Positions 38,238-49,737 of a DNA stretch of 64,000 nt are shown here, piece after piece. The position numbers were made by a program, and so were the translations under genes. Every line of letters starts with the position of its first letter. Within the stretch, counting starts at the first letter, position 1. The stretch comes from Liolophura sinensis. Taxonomy: Eukaryota; Mollusca; Polyplacophora; Chitonida; Chitonidae. Where the stretch lies: the NCBI RefSeq assembly GCF_032854445.1, contig NC_088306.1:15371386-15435385 (forward strand). Direction: 5' to 3'. The notes under the pieces were generated by a model. That model did not search any database, was not told the DNA's origin, and saw only the letters and a program-made list of their open reading frames with translations.

Positions 38238-38328
38238 ACCTTTCATATATCACATTGACTCCGTCATATATCGCGCTGACTCCGTTTTATATCACGATGA
38301 CTCCGTTTAATATCACACTGACTCCGGA
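38238..38328. repeat. ~22 bp tandem repeat, four copies
   Basis: atatcacactgactccgttt-type units with small changes. Confidence 0.8.
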
Positions 38329-38564
38329 GAAAAGGGATAAAGGCTTTTTATTGAATTCATAAAACTAAGATTGACCTGGTGTCTTCAAGCAACATTCACA
38401 ACTGGAAAAAAGAACTTGTCATCTTTTAAAATGGGATTGGGATTTTTTCTTATTTCTTTATATTTATAGGTATATAGGCGTTTCTTTTGACAACAAGCGC
38501 GAATAGTATTTAGAAAGACTACAACTGCAGCACCTTTTGAAAATAATTTTGTCGTCAGATTACA

Positions 38565-38985
38565 ACAATATTCTGTCATATTCAGCACAACATCCTGTTA
38601 GTATAATATATTCTTTATGTTGAATTAATAAAATATATTAGCGCGCTAGCGCAGCGTAATGACTTGGGAGCCTCTCTCCAATGCGGTTGCTGTGAGTTCA
38701 AGTCCAGCTCCTCCTGGCTTCCTCTCCGCCCATACACGGGAAGGTCTGTCAGTAAACTACGGATGGTCGTGGGTTTCGTCTTGGCTCTGCCCGGTTTCCT
38801 CTCACTAAAATGCTGGCCACCGTCGTGTAACATCAATCATATAAATAAATAAATGAATAATAGAATATATGTGTGTTATATTTAACAGAATAATCTGCTG
38901 CAGTCGCAGAATACATTTTAGACTTATTCTAACAGCAGACTTTCTATTAACAATTAACAGATTAAATTTTTGAGTGCAGGTATCT
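38565..38985. mobile_element. Interrupted copy of the 279 bp TIR element
   Basis: The stretches 38570-38640 and 38857-38985 align with the middle and right end of the element at 40113-40391, with the SINE at 38641-38856 between them. The left terminus is eroded. Confidence 0.6.
38641..38856 (+). mobile_element. SINE A inserted in a TIR element
   Basis: From gcgcgctagcgcagcgtaat to the aaataaataaatgaat tail. Flanking DNA on the two sides matches adjoining parts of the intact element at 40113-40391, so the SINE landed in a copy of that element. Confidence 0.8.
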
Positions 38986-38996
38986 ATGTACACTTA

Positions 38997-39561
38997 AATC
39001 CCGTCCAGGCTATCCATCATCGCTCGACGCATCAAGATTCAACTTGAAGTTGAGTCAAGATGTTGAACCGTGTTGAATGGTCTGGGCGGGTTTTTCAGCC
39101 TCGTTTAACACCACTCAACGTCATCCAACATTGTTGAATCGGAGATGCGCATGTGTATTTTTTATCAACGAGTGGAGTGAAAGTAGCCAATCAGCGGGCG
39201 TGTAGAAATAACGTGACCGTCTTAAGGCACGTGAACTGGGCAAAATGCAGCACCAAAAATGAAAGAGATGAACTGGTCTCATGATGAGACAGGTGTACGA
39301 AAAATACCCTTGCCTGTACAAAACTCTCTTAAACCCAAGACACGATTCTCCCGACTGCTAGTCATTGTGTCTCATGCATTGTCTCAAAGATGGAAATTTG
39401 GTAACAAAAAAATTACAGCCCAACACGACTCAACACACGACAACAGTGTTGGACAATGTTGACCTATTTGATTCGTAGTGTGGACGGGAGCTTCAACTTG
39501 CTGTGGACTCTTGTTGAGTCAACAAAAGTTGAGTGATGTTGGATAGTCTGAACGGGGCTTT
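38997..39561. mobile_element. TIR element, ~565 bp, noncoding
   Basis: Left cccgtccaggctatccatca tcgctc and right (reverse complement) ccccgttcagactatccaac atcactcaac match over about 30 bp. The interior is full of caac/gttg motifs such as gttgaatc and cactcaac. No clear target duplication. Confidence 0.65.
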
Positions 39562-40112
39562 AGAAATGTGCTGGCTATTTATCAGCGACTATTGCTTCTA
39601 TGGCCGTGAAACTTTAACGGACGCTTCAACCAAGTTTTATACATCTGACAGGATTTTCTGAAATTCGCACTTTCTTATCGTACCTCTCTGGGTCCGATTT
39701 CCCCCCGTTTTTCCACGTTCGACATGTCTTTTTTTATTCAAATCAATTTTTTTATTCAAATCAATTCAGAACGTATATTTAAATCGACGCTGTGATTAAC
39801 AATGGATAATTCTTGGGTCTTGCTTTGCCATAAGTTCGAAAATAAAAATTGTGGACAAAGGTTTCCACTTTTCAATTCAAGAGGTGTATTACTGTTTAAA
39901 ATAAGAGTTTTAAATGTCAGTTTTGACATTCTACAAACTAGATAGCTCCCTGAACATTATAGGACAGATTCATGTTGGAGGTGGCATGAACCTGTACCGT
40001 GCGCTACGTACGTACGTACACTCAAAATATTAATCTGTTATTTTTAGAAAGCTGGTTACCCGTTTTAATGCCATCATTAAATATATGGAAAGTTACTGTT
40101 TACCCTACTATA

Positions 40113-40391
40113 CTGCATGGGTGGTACTCTCAGAAAGCTAAACTGTTATATTTAACAGAAGGTCTGTTAATTGTTCGAGTGATTCTAGAGTGTATTCTGT
40201 AATTATAACGTAATTATGTCATATTCAACAGAATATCCTGTTAGCCTAATACAATGTTTCTGTAGAAGTGAAGGAATATGTGTGTTTCATTTAACATGAT
40301 AAATACAGCAGAATACGTTATAGAATCACTCAGACAGTAGACTTTCTGTTAAATTTAGCAAATTATTTCTTTGAGAGTACCACCTATGCAG
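40113..40391. mobile_element. 279 bp MITE with ~90 bp TIRs and TA target duplication
   Basis: Ends ctgcatgggtggtactctc and, reverse complemented, ctgcataggtggtactctc; similarity continues inward for about 90 bp (aacagaaggtctg, gagtgattctaga, gtattctg). Flanked by TA on each side, as in Tc1/mariner-type elements. Confidence 0.75.
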
Positions 40392-40601
40392 TAGAAGTCA
40401 ATGAACTTCCATATGTTCATATATTGTTTGCTGTATATTTCATATGCATATCTTCTTGTCAATGGTCGGTCATTTTCGGAAATGGCGTCAAGGGTGAACG
40501 TAAGAGCTTGGCGCCCCCAATTCAGGATCTTCATCCGCGGATCTGGTTTGATAGCTTAATATCCGGAATGACAAGTGATGTCTCCTAAATGCTGCAGTTA
40601 A

Positions 40602-40849
40602 CCCCCCCCCCCCCCCCAAACACACACACCCACACCTCACCCCGACCCCAACTCACCCCCACACTTCCTGCAAGACAAGGCTGTGATTTTTTTTTATACT
40701 TTTGTGTGACACACCATGTTATCGTTTCGTTCCATCGTATCCTCGATCTTTGATAACTATTCGTTATCATCTTGGTAATTTATTTCTAGTTCTATGTTGT
40801 ATGTCAAGCTAATAGCCCTACTCACACGCCCCCCCCCCCCCCCCCCCCC
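40602..40849. repeat. Two poly(C) tracts 210 bp apart
   Basis: C runs at 40602-40617 and 40829-40849. The first is followed by a CA/CCCA-rich stretch. True lengths are uncertain because homopolymers assemble poorly. Confidence 0.9.
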
Positions 40850-41329
40850 GTCTCGAAAACTCCTCCCTCCCCTCTGCTCAGTCTTATCACACAGAACTGC
40901 TATGATTAAGAATAAACTCAGATGAATCGAATATAAGTAGAAAATTGCACATTTATTATGTTATAATGGGCTAAAAAGTAATAAGCAATAAACAGTGGCA
41001 TGTGGCGTAAAAGCAATTTTTAAGGGTACTAAAGCAGATACAAAATAGGCAAATGAAATTTCCGCATATTTTACCTCCGGTACTTTTTACACATATTTAT
41101 TTACCTGCCCTTTTTCATCAAAGGAACCCCTGTGCCGTGCTGTGCCGCACTACCCCCACTGGCATGACTGGGCCCTGTATGACTGGGCCCTGTTACATAC
41201 ACCACGCATGCGCAGACTCCCATGAAATTATGTAAATATATAAATACCTATAATACAAAATGTCCAAACTATATACAATTGTAACAAGTATCGTATTAAT
41301 AGTGTAATATTTTCAGTATGTTAGGAATG

Positions 41330-41815
41330 TATAAATGTTATTGCACACATGGCAGGACTGCTTTTGCTGTGGCACATATAATGGCTGCACCATTCATATA
41401 ACTCATAATTGCTGTAGTACAAACATGACATAATTGCCGTAGCATATATGACACATAATTGCTGTAGCACAAACATTACATAATTGTTATTGCACATATG
41501 ACGTAATTGCTGCAGCACAAACATGACATAATTGCTATAGCACACATATGACATATAATTACTGTAGCACAAACATGACACATAATCACTGCAGCACAAA
41601 CATGACACATAATCACTGTAGCACAAACATGACAAGGGCTGTAGAACATGTGACAAATAACTGCTGTAGCACTAACATGACATGTTTGCTGTCGCCCACA
41701 TATGGCACACAATTGCTATAGCACAAACATTACATAATTACTATAGCACATATATGACACATAATTACTGTAGCAGAATCATGACAAGTACTGTAGCACA
41801 AATTACTGACTTTCT
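41330..41815. repeat. ~25-30 bp degenerate minisatellite
   Basis: Units of type attgctgtagcacaaacatg acataa, with cacatatgacac variants; about 18 copies. Confidence 0.85.
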
Positions 41816-41931
41816 CACATGTAACATAGATAATGATAGAAGATAAGTTGTTTACGCGAAAAAAAAACCCGCAAAGAGAGATAGCGGGGAAATGTACAAA
41901 TCCCGTGCGTACAACATACATACATACATAC

Positions 41932-41932
41932 A

Positions 41933-41991
<59 letters not shown>
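41932..41991. repeat. (CA)n microsatellite
   Basis: About 30 CA units, preceded by (cata)n. Confidence 0.97.
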
Positions 41992-41993
<2 letters not shown>

Positions 41994-42114
41994 TCTGTAT
42001 GTACCACACTTCTGTTAACACAAATGGCGCAAAACACTTTCACAAAAATTAACTGCAAAATAGGCGCTGCACACGGCAGAGCTTGCAGGACATCTCTACG
42101 CTTCTCATACCTGA

Positions 42115-42117
<3 letters not shown>

Positions 42118-42143
<26 letters not shown>
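42118..42143. repeat. (TA)n microsatellite
   Basis: About 12 TA units. Confidence 0.95.
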
Positions 42144-42148
<5 letters not shown>

Positions 42149-42852
42149 ACCAAACAATCCTTTTAACAGAAAAGCGCATACAGTAAGATGCCCAAATGAC
42201 GCTATAACAATATATAATTTATATTATCTAATTTCACTCAAGATTGCATCTTGATAGTAAATCAGCAGAGGCACATCAATTTCATATGATATTGTCATGC
42301 AAATCTTGGTATTTACCACAAAGTACCTTTAGCTCTTGGTACAATTGCATTATACCCCCAAGATCTTTGTTTTTCAAAAACAGAAAACAAAATATACCTA
42401 CAAAAGTTATATAGCACTTTTGTAATGCTTCTGACAGGATAATTCGCTCTCAGTTCACAATATTTACATGTATAGCTTCTGCCTGAGGAATATCAGTGGA
42501 GAAATGGCGGCAAACTCTACTGGATCTTAAATTTTGCTGGAAGAGAGAATGTAACAGGGGGACACGTATTTGATTATCTGACACTCCGCGGCATTACATC
42601 AAATAACGCAGTCCAGGCGATATATCCCGTCGGTCTTCAGAATGAATAGTTTGCTGATAGCATTGGCTTGCCATGGAAATAATTGGCTAACAAGTCGCTG
42701 ATGGCATAGCAAGTGGAAATATCACATTATTAGGCATGCATAACAATAATTTACATGTCCATTAACACGACTCATATATTTATACACGTATTTAACGACT
42801 TCGTACGTGAGGTTCGCCTTTTGATGATTGGGAACGTTTGAACGCGTCTTGT

Positions 42853-44666
42853 TCAACTTTTTATTTTAATTTGCTTTTTCATGTTGCCTGTTTGGTTTAT
42901 CTTATTTTCTAGGAAGAACCTGTCCTTCGTATTTTTTCTTTTTATGGACAATGACGAGTAGTATCCGTGGTGTTGAAACAGTGTCGGTTTTCTCACGATT
43001 CTTCCTGACTGCAACATCAACTTATTGAAATGTAAATAGGTGACATCATTAGGTTGTTCGTTGTAAAACAACATCAACATTTTGGCAAGTTTTTCAAGAT
43101 CGTAAGAATGGAATAGCTTGCAATGAATCCGAGTTCACTGAACTCCAGGCAGATAAACCTTTTATGATTCCTCACGAAGTCCTCCATCATTCCGATGTAA
43201 TTAGAACGGTGGTTACATCGTCTTCCAGCTGCAAATAATAATCTGCCACGTCACGACTGTACAACATTAAGTACGCGAAATCGTAATTCTGCTTGGAACG
43301 CCATTTACTCTCTGCACCGGGTGGTTGTAGGTAAGTTTGAGATTGTCCAGATCTGGGTAAAAATCTCTCGGAGCTTGAATGGTTCTCATGAGACCCGACT
43401 GGAAGTGGTTTTCGTATCGCTGTACAAGAGCTTTGGAAAGTTTTTGCCTGGAAGACTCCGCGAAATCCGCCAGTAGAATGACGAAAGCGACCTGTTCCAC
43501 TTGCGTGGCGTTGGCATTGGCCAGCAGCGAGTCAATGGTGTTAAAGATGTAGGTTGCATTCTCCTGTCGCTCGATGGAGGAAATAGCGAACGTGAACTTC
43601 ACTGTACAAAGACAGGAAAAAGGGTACGCTGTAATCTTGAGTTATTGGGAGGAAAATCCAAATGGACAGAATTGTTACACACAACATAATTATGACGTGT
43701 ATTAATCATATCCAAAAATGAACTGTTTACATCACTGTTTTTTTTTTCAAATTTATTTAATTCAATGGTGTTTTAATGTCGCACTCAAGAATTTTTCACT
43801 TAACACTTAAAAATAATTTTTGTAGGGTTGGTATTTGGGACCACCTTTTGGTATGCATTTTCTAGGCGTAATAAAGTCATAAATGAGAATGTAACACACC
43901 CTTAATAAATATATTCAAGCCACAACCCGGCCTTTTCAGCTTAAAATGTGTTCAATTTTGAATTTGGATTTTGATTTTTTAATATATGAATTAGTATTAT
44001 CATTATTCAACTGAAATGCATAGGTTTTCTATAAGACAAATTTACATTCAAACAAATTGATTAGACATGCATCAAATTTATTAAAAGCATTATTATGCAA
44101 AGACGATATATACCAAGAAGTAGTCCCAAATACCCACCATGCAAAATATTTTCAACTATACCCTTTTCCTCTCAATGGCAAAAAAATCGAAAAAAGACCA
44201 TATTTGCAAATAAGTTTTCACCATCCTTCATCTAATTTTGGAAAAATATACATGTTTTATTCTCCTTTAATATATAAGTGACGGCAGCACGCTTTGCAGC
44301 GAGAGTTCAGTACCAAGGCTGAGATCAGGCTAACACCTAAGACGTGTGCTCTATAGCAAGTGATCTTAGTGAGTACCTCTAACTCGACGTGACCCGCTAT
44401 GCTGCGCAGTTTATAGATTTATTTAATGTTTATCTTCAAACGCAAGAACTCACCAAGACTGAGCAATTCTGCATAGCGTTTCTACATCTCCCTATTTTAC
44501 TGACCTTTGTTTGGCCTCACCTTTCCCGCCACAAGAGCGTTTTCGAACAGATTCGGTGGAATTTCAAAGAGCTTGGGCAAGGACTCTTGTTGTGGCCGAC
44601 TTTTGTTATCATGCATACGCAGCCTGTCTTCATTTCTTTCTCTTAGCACGATCCTGGTGCCGGCAT
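42853..44666 (-). pseudogene. MGAT4-like (GT54) N-acetylglucosaminyltransferase, frameshifted and partial
   Basis: GT54 enzymes transfer GlcNAc in beta-1,4 linkage to the alpha-1,3 mannose arm of N-glycans in the Golgi (family knowledge). An upstream exon starts at 44666 after a cag acceptor, codes LRERNEDRLRMHDNKS, and ends at 44521 (GTGAGG) or 44505 (GTCAGT). The main exon runs from about 43601 to 42853: FTFAISSIERQ, FYPDLDNLK, WRSKQNYDFAYLM, the catalytic-type QLEDDV, NYIGMMEDFV, CLEFSELGFIA, KLFHSYDLEKLAK and KPTLFQHHGYYSSL, in family order. These blocks lie in different frames: one base appears missing at about 43302-43308, 43200-43207 and 43116-43121. The signal anchor and C-terminal domain are not visible. 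It is either a young pseudogene or a real gene with assembly indels; the acidic EDD triad is intact. Confidence 0.75.
43750..43802 (-). mobile_element. SINE A tail fragment
   Basis: tttatttaattcaatggtgt then ttcgcactcaagaa-like block; reverse of the SINE A 3' end. Lies between the MGAT4-like exons. Confidence 0.5.
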
Positions 44667-44756
44667 CTGAAACAAAAATGTATTTATTTATTTACTGAGA
44701 CGATAGCAACCATAATTTAATGCATCACTGCTCATGGTATCTTTAATGGAGAAGAC

Positions 44757-45300
44757 AACCTAGACTGGACACGTCCCCATTACTAGACACAACCATCTTA
44801 CTGCGCAGGGTACCCTTACTGAACAAGAATCCTTACTGGCCACGGCACCCTTACGAGACACGGATCCCTTCCTGGGTACGGAACCGTTACTGCACATTGG
44901 AACCCTTGCTGCACACAACATCTTTACTGCACATGGCACTCTTACAGGACACGACACCCCTACTGGATAAGGTTTCCTTACCGTGCATGGCACCATTACT
45001 GAGCAACAATCCCTTACTGGGTACGGCACCCTTAGTGGGCATGGCACCCTTGTTGCACACCACAACCTTACTGCACACGGCACCATTACGGGACACGCAT
45101 CCTAACGGAGTACGGCACCCTTAAGACACGTGAAACCCCTAGTGTATAAGGGCCCCTTTTACTGCACACGGCACTCTGACTCAGCACGGTGCACTTATTG
45201 CACTCGGCCCACTGTCTCGGCACGGTACACTTACTACACACGGCATTCTGACTCGGCACGGTACACATACTGGAGACGACACCTTTAATGGACAAAGCTA
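44757..45300. repeat. ~20 bp degenerate minisatellite
   Basis: Units like ccttactgcacacggcaccc with heavy drift. It opens frames on both strands but shows no protein family. Confidence 0.85.
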
Positions 45301-46695
45301 CCTTGATGGGCGTGCTCATGCATTTAAAAAGATTAGGGCACAGAGAGCAAAAGACGACATTACCGAGAATTAACATTCCCTATGATGGTAAAAAGTTATG
45401 CTTGACTTGATGTCTAGATAATGCGAAGTAGAGCTTAAAATCTGCATTTTCCATCAGAATGAGGATTGTACCTGTTGAGGGTTATTCCCTTTGGACCCAG
45501 TAACGATCTTAGAACTTCAGCTATATTGCTATGGGCCGTGGTGCAATTGAAGCATTGACCCGAACAGTTAGTATAAAACCCTTAGTAAGATGAACATCCA
45601 GGTTGCAATACTTCACCGGTTAGGAGTGACCATTTGCTAAGCTTCAGCCTGTGGTCGCTGCTCGGGTTTTACTGCTTATGCTGTAGTCTTTTATGCTGCA
45701 ATCCCGCATCAGCCATTTTGACTAATTCTAGACTGGAGACATCTAATAAATTACGATTGATATCACTCTATTTATTGCTTAATTCTGATTAAGTCATGGT
45801 GCTAGGGGGCGTTTAATTTGCTACTACCGAAGCATGAACAATTAGAATAAAAACGTAAGAAAGGTAAGCTGTCAGGTTGCCCTATTTCACCCGTTACGTG
45901 TAATCCTTTACCAATCATCATACTGTCGTCGCTTCCATAGTTTTACTCTCCATGGTGTATCTGTTCGTCGAAACAGACATGTGTATATCAGCCGTCAACT
46001 AAAATAGATGTTTCAGGGTCAATAATCGCAAACCAATCCACTAAACGACGTATAACACAAACCACCAAAGAACTAAGAAAGTATATGAAGTTCGAAAATA
46101 TGGTGGAATCACGCAAAGAGAAGCAGTCAACAGTTTTCAATGATGTTGGAAAGACGCGAGGTATGTTCTATACGAGTGAAATCAGTATTCAAGTCGTGTA
46201 CCATGCTAGAATATAAGTTGTCAATAATAAAATATGAATAAGTTGGGTTTTGAACTGTTCAAAAATCCAACGCGGCGATCTAATTGGAAACGATGAATAC
46301 ATATCCCCTAGCTGCAGGTTAAGCGAAGATAGCCACAATCATGAAGCAGAGTGCCAGGGATTCTGGACGCTCGGTCCATATGTACTTAAAAGATAATTAT
46401 ACTCATTGTAAAACTTTAAAAAGTTAGAGTGAAGGCGTTCGATGGAATAATCTTGTTACAGTAGTTTTTATTTATTGGCGGGGGGGGGGGGGGGGCGGGG
46501 GGGGGAGCAGTAATAACTTGTGATGTTGATTGTGATGTTGATAGTCACATATCACATAGGATTTAACAAAAACAACAAGGTGAGGTATGTGCCACGCCAT
46601 ATGTAGGTGAGGTATATACTACATCTTGTGCAGGAACCTTCGGTACATTGCTGTCCAAGTAGCCTAAGGATAATTTATAATGAGATATGTACCAC
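45301..46695. other. No gene seen
   Basis: Unique-looking sequence with the poly(G) tract at 46480. An exon of the MGAT4-like gene could be hidden here, but I found none. Confidence 0.45.
46480..46505. repeat. poly(G) tract
   Basis: About 25 G with one C interruption; on the plus strand it could form a G-quadruplex. Confidence 0.95.
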
Positions 46696-46961
46696 ACCTC
46701 CGTGGCTCAGTTGGTTAGCCCGATAGCGCAGCGTAATGACCCAGGGGTCTCTCACCAATGCGGTCGCTGTGAGTTCAAGTCCAGCTCATGTTGGCTTCCT
46801 CTCCGGTCGTAAGTTTAAAGGTCTGTCATCAACCTGCGGATGGTCTTGGGTTCTCCCCGGGCTCTGCCCGGTTTCCTTCCACCATAATGCTAGCCGCCGT
46901 CGTGTAAGTGAAATATTCTTGACTACGGCGTAAAACACCAATCAAATAAATAAATAAATAA
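46696..46961 (+). mobile_element. Full-length SINE A
   Basis: acctccgtggctcagttggt through ggtcgctgtgagttcaagtc to the (aaat)n tail; close to the family consensus. Confidence 0.9.
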
Positions 46962-47079
46962 CGCCTTATGTAGGAACCTTCGGTAAATTGCTGTCCAAAT
47001 AGACTGATGATAATTTACACTGTCTAAACTGAAACTATCCTTCTTGTCGTACAGCCTGAGAGGAAACCGTTTTGGCGGT

Positions 47080-47647
47080 TGTACAAATACAGGTTCAGAC
47101 AAGATGTACCATCTGGAGGGTCTGCTTTAAATCCAGCGAAAGTGGATATATATTTTTCACAGCCTTTGCTATATATGGATTATCCAAATCGAGGAGATCA
47201 TCAATATACCGTATAGTGAATGAGAAAGATCGCTACCTCGCTAATAAGACAAACAACGAAACATCTCATGAATGGTAACCCTTGCATGGAGAGTGGCTGA
47301 AGAAGGCTTTGTTGCTTTTGACATTAATGTAGCATTGGTAGGTTTTATTAAACACCTATGCAGTTAGTGACGAAATTCTATCAATGAACTCTGGGTGAGG
47401 AATTGTAGTATAGAAAGTGGAGAAATCCCTAGCAGAGATGTCCTTATACAGTGAGCGTATTTGAGCGTCTAGTTCTTCAATGAGACGTTTGGAGTTTTTA
47501 CGATCCCACATACAGTTAATGTCGGAATTTTTTGGAGTTGCTCAACAGTATTATTTCCAAAATGACTGTACTTCTTGTAGTGACTTCGTTAAGAGAGTAG
47601 ATAGAGTTTTGGTGTTACAACTGAAGTAAAGCGAGTTTTGCATGGAG

Positions 47648-47744
<97 letters not shown>

Positions 47745-48340
47745 GAGTAAAGTTGTGACACACTCCTCTGAGAAACGACTGAAATATTTTAAATAGTTCC
47801 TCCAGAGTATTGGTTGTTCTAGAATACGTTGATGTTGTAGCAGTTGTTGTAGTGATATAAAGCACTTCTACAAGAACCTGGTAGTAATCATTTTTTGCAG
47901 GCAAATATTATATTACTAGGAGCTTAACGTATTTTCTCTGAAGATCACCAAGTGCTTTCTACACGCTAGGACCCTTCAGAATTTTGGTTGGCTGTCGCAT
48001 GAGCTTTTAAATTAGAATCTATAAGGTGGATTGCATACACAACCTTTTTCTTTACTAGCTCAAGCCAAGTGTCATGGACTGAAGGTTCTATCTCCTCCCG
48101 TTTACACCATTTTTTGCCAAGCTTTCAAGCGCCGAAAGAACAATTTTCTTACTAGCTCTCTTATTTATGTTTCTCGGCTCTCTATACTTGGGACCCCTCA
48201 CAAGCAGACTTCGTGCATCAGGATTATTAAGGTTACCAACCATGAACAGTTTTCTATAATATCAGCATTACTCGATGGATGCCCTTGGTGCGTAAATGCA
48301 ATCAGGACACAAATCGTGTACAAAGTTCGTTTATAACATG
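47080..48340 (-). pseudogene. Decayed Penelope-like reverse transcriptase
   Basis: Conserved blocks of a retroelement RT occur in the expected order on the minus strand, split over several frames. From N to C: GPKYREPRNINKRASKK (about 48220), KNDYYQVLVEVLY (about 47890), CNTKTLSTLLTKSL (about 47610), NCMWDRKNSKRLIEEL (about 47490), DFSTFYTTIPHPEF (about 47400), then RYIDDLL with the catalytic YIDD box (about 47200) and IYPLSLDLKQT just after. A (TA)n tract of about 90 bp replaces the segment between the second and third blocks. The FSTxYTxIPH/YIDD pattern suits Penelope-like elements, but the clade is tentative. Stops and frame changes show it is dead. Confidence 0.7.
47651..47740. repeat. 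(TA)n microsatellite inside the Penelope-like RT remnant
   Basis: About 45 uninterrupted TA units between two RT blocks that are otherwise in order. Confidence 0.97.
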
Positions 48341-48490
48341 TCGAGAATCAAGGTATGTATATCAGCTGCACTTTGATCACTTGGAGTGTAAAAATGGCTT
48401 TAAAATACAGGTTTCCTAAAGCCCCAAAATTAGCCCGAAAATTATTGGTTGCCTGTCGTGGTTATGTAAACGGCTGGGTTTTAGGGGTGT

Positions 48491-49417
48491 AGTCTCATTT
48501 CGCCTACTTCTTTTGTTTGAAATTAGAAATTGGAGGTAGGCGAAATGATAATCCCCAAGGTGTGAAGATAACCATTTAATGGGATTAAAACTCCAGGGTG
48601 TAATCCGATTAAACCTCAGGGACCGTGTGGACAAAAGAATGACCCAAAGATGGACGCATAGATCATAGTAAAAAACATATTGTTAGGAATGTAATACATA
48701 AGAGTGGTAAATAGATAAGTGATAAATGATGACAGTTAAAAATTACAAGTGTAGCAAGAACGATGCTTTGTCCGCAAATTCCACCAATGTCAGTTGTTCT
48801 CCCTGCAACTGTTCTTTCAATCTTTGTAGCTTCTCGTCCAGAGTCCGATAATCAGATTTTTTTCTGTTCAGTCGGTATTCGTAATTATTCCACACAAGAG
48901 TTACCCCACCTCTCGTAGTTGGTATGAATTCAAGTTGTGCTTGCACTGCTGCCATGATGTTACTTAATGATTGTCTCGTTTTTGTTTATTTACTGGTTTT
49001 AGGGCCACTTTCCTGGCGGATATCGTGGCCCATCAAATCAGTGTTTTATTTATTTTTTGTTTTTTAACACACGAATATTTTGGTTACATATGTACATGAG
49101 TCAATTGGTGGGATTAACCTCTTTGTGGTAGCATGTTACAGCTTATTGTATAGGTTCAAATGCTGCCATGGTTCAAATCATGCCAATGATTGTCTCAACG
49201 TCTGCGATCGTATTTATTGTGATAAGTGAGTAAAGTTCTGTCAGTGTCACTCTGATGCAAACGGTATTCCCCATCAAGACTTCAGTGAGCATTGCGCTTC
49301 TACTAAGTTCACTCAGCCGATGAGTGAATGACGCTCAGTAGGAACCCATTAGGGGGCGTGCCCCCAACCATCTACAGGATGCCTGTCCGAAAAATCTGAA
49401 GTAGGCGAAATGAGACT
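48491..49417. mobile_element. Candidate 927 bp element bounded by perfect 20 bp inverted repeats, FLYWCH ORF inside
   Basis: AGTCTCATTTCGCCTACTTC at 48491-48510 recurs as its exact reverse complement at 49398-49417. Imperfect extra copies of the core GTAGGCGAAATGA lie just inside the left end (about 48535) and just outside the right end (about 49432). The bounded segment contains the FLYWCH ORF. No clean target-site duplication was found, so whether these are true element ends is uncertain. Confidence 0.5.
48743..48955 (-). CDS. Short ORF with partial FLYWCH-type domain inside a TIR-bounded segment
   Basis: An ATG-started 70-codon ORF. Residues 8-33 (LEFIPTTRGG, then LVWNNYEYRLNRKKS) match the N-terminal strands of a FLYWCH zinc finger, a domain found in chromatin proteins and linked to MULE-type transposases (family knowledge). 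The zinc ligands that should follow (WxC...C...HxH) are absent; the frame goes straight into a helical tail (LDEKLQRLKEQLQGEQL). Either the middle was deleted or it lies on another exon. It sits between perfect 20 bp inverted repeats (48491-48510, 49398-49417). Function unknown; it may be a fragment of a captured host gene or of a transposon gene. Confidence 0.5.
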   Translation of the reverse strand: MAAVQAQLEFIPTTRGGVTLVWNNYEYRLNRKKSDYRTLDEKLQRLKEQLQGEQLTLVEFADKASFLLHL

Positions 49418-49737
49418 CATAAAGGTGTGAAAGTAGGCGAAATGAGGCTAAACCGTTTTAGGTATGCTTCCGGAACGTTTGTTTTCATTGTGAGGCCACG
49501 CTCAATCCCAAGCCTGTGATTATCCAAACTTCAGACAACCTATTCCATTTCGATCTGTCAAGGAGAGTTTCGAGCTTGAACTCTTTTGTCGTTAAAGGTA
49601 AAAACAGTCCTACTCTGTCATGTGACTTGTGAAAAATGTTAAGCAATCTTTGTTGACATTAAATTATGAACCACTTATCTCATTGTGTTTTTGAGGCACA
49701 AATGACACACTTCTTTCCTCTAGGAACTTCTCAAGAT

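Noticed and set aside
41852..42157. Frames with poly-VC or poly-TH
   Set aside because: Translation of the (CA)n microsatellite.
43303..43309. Donor site AGA|GTAAAT ending the MGAT4-like exon
   Set aside because: Conserved GT54 sequence (WRSKQNYDF) resumes at once in another frame, so a one-base break explains it better than an intron.
44760..45376. Several frames of 69-108 codons on both strands
   Set aside because: They arise from the degenerate ~20 bp minisatellite and lack any family signature.
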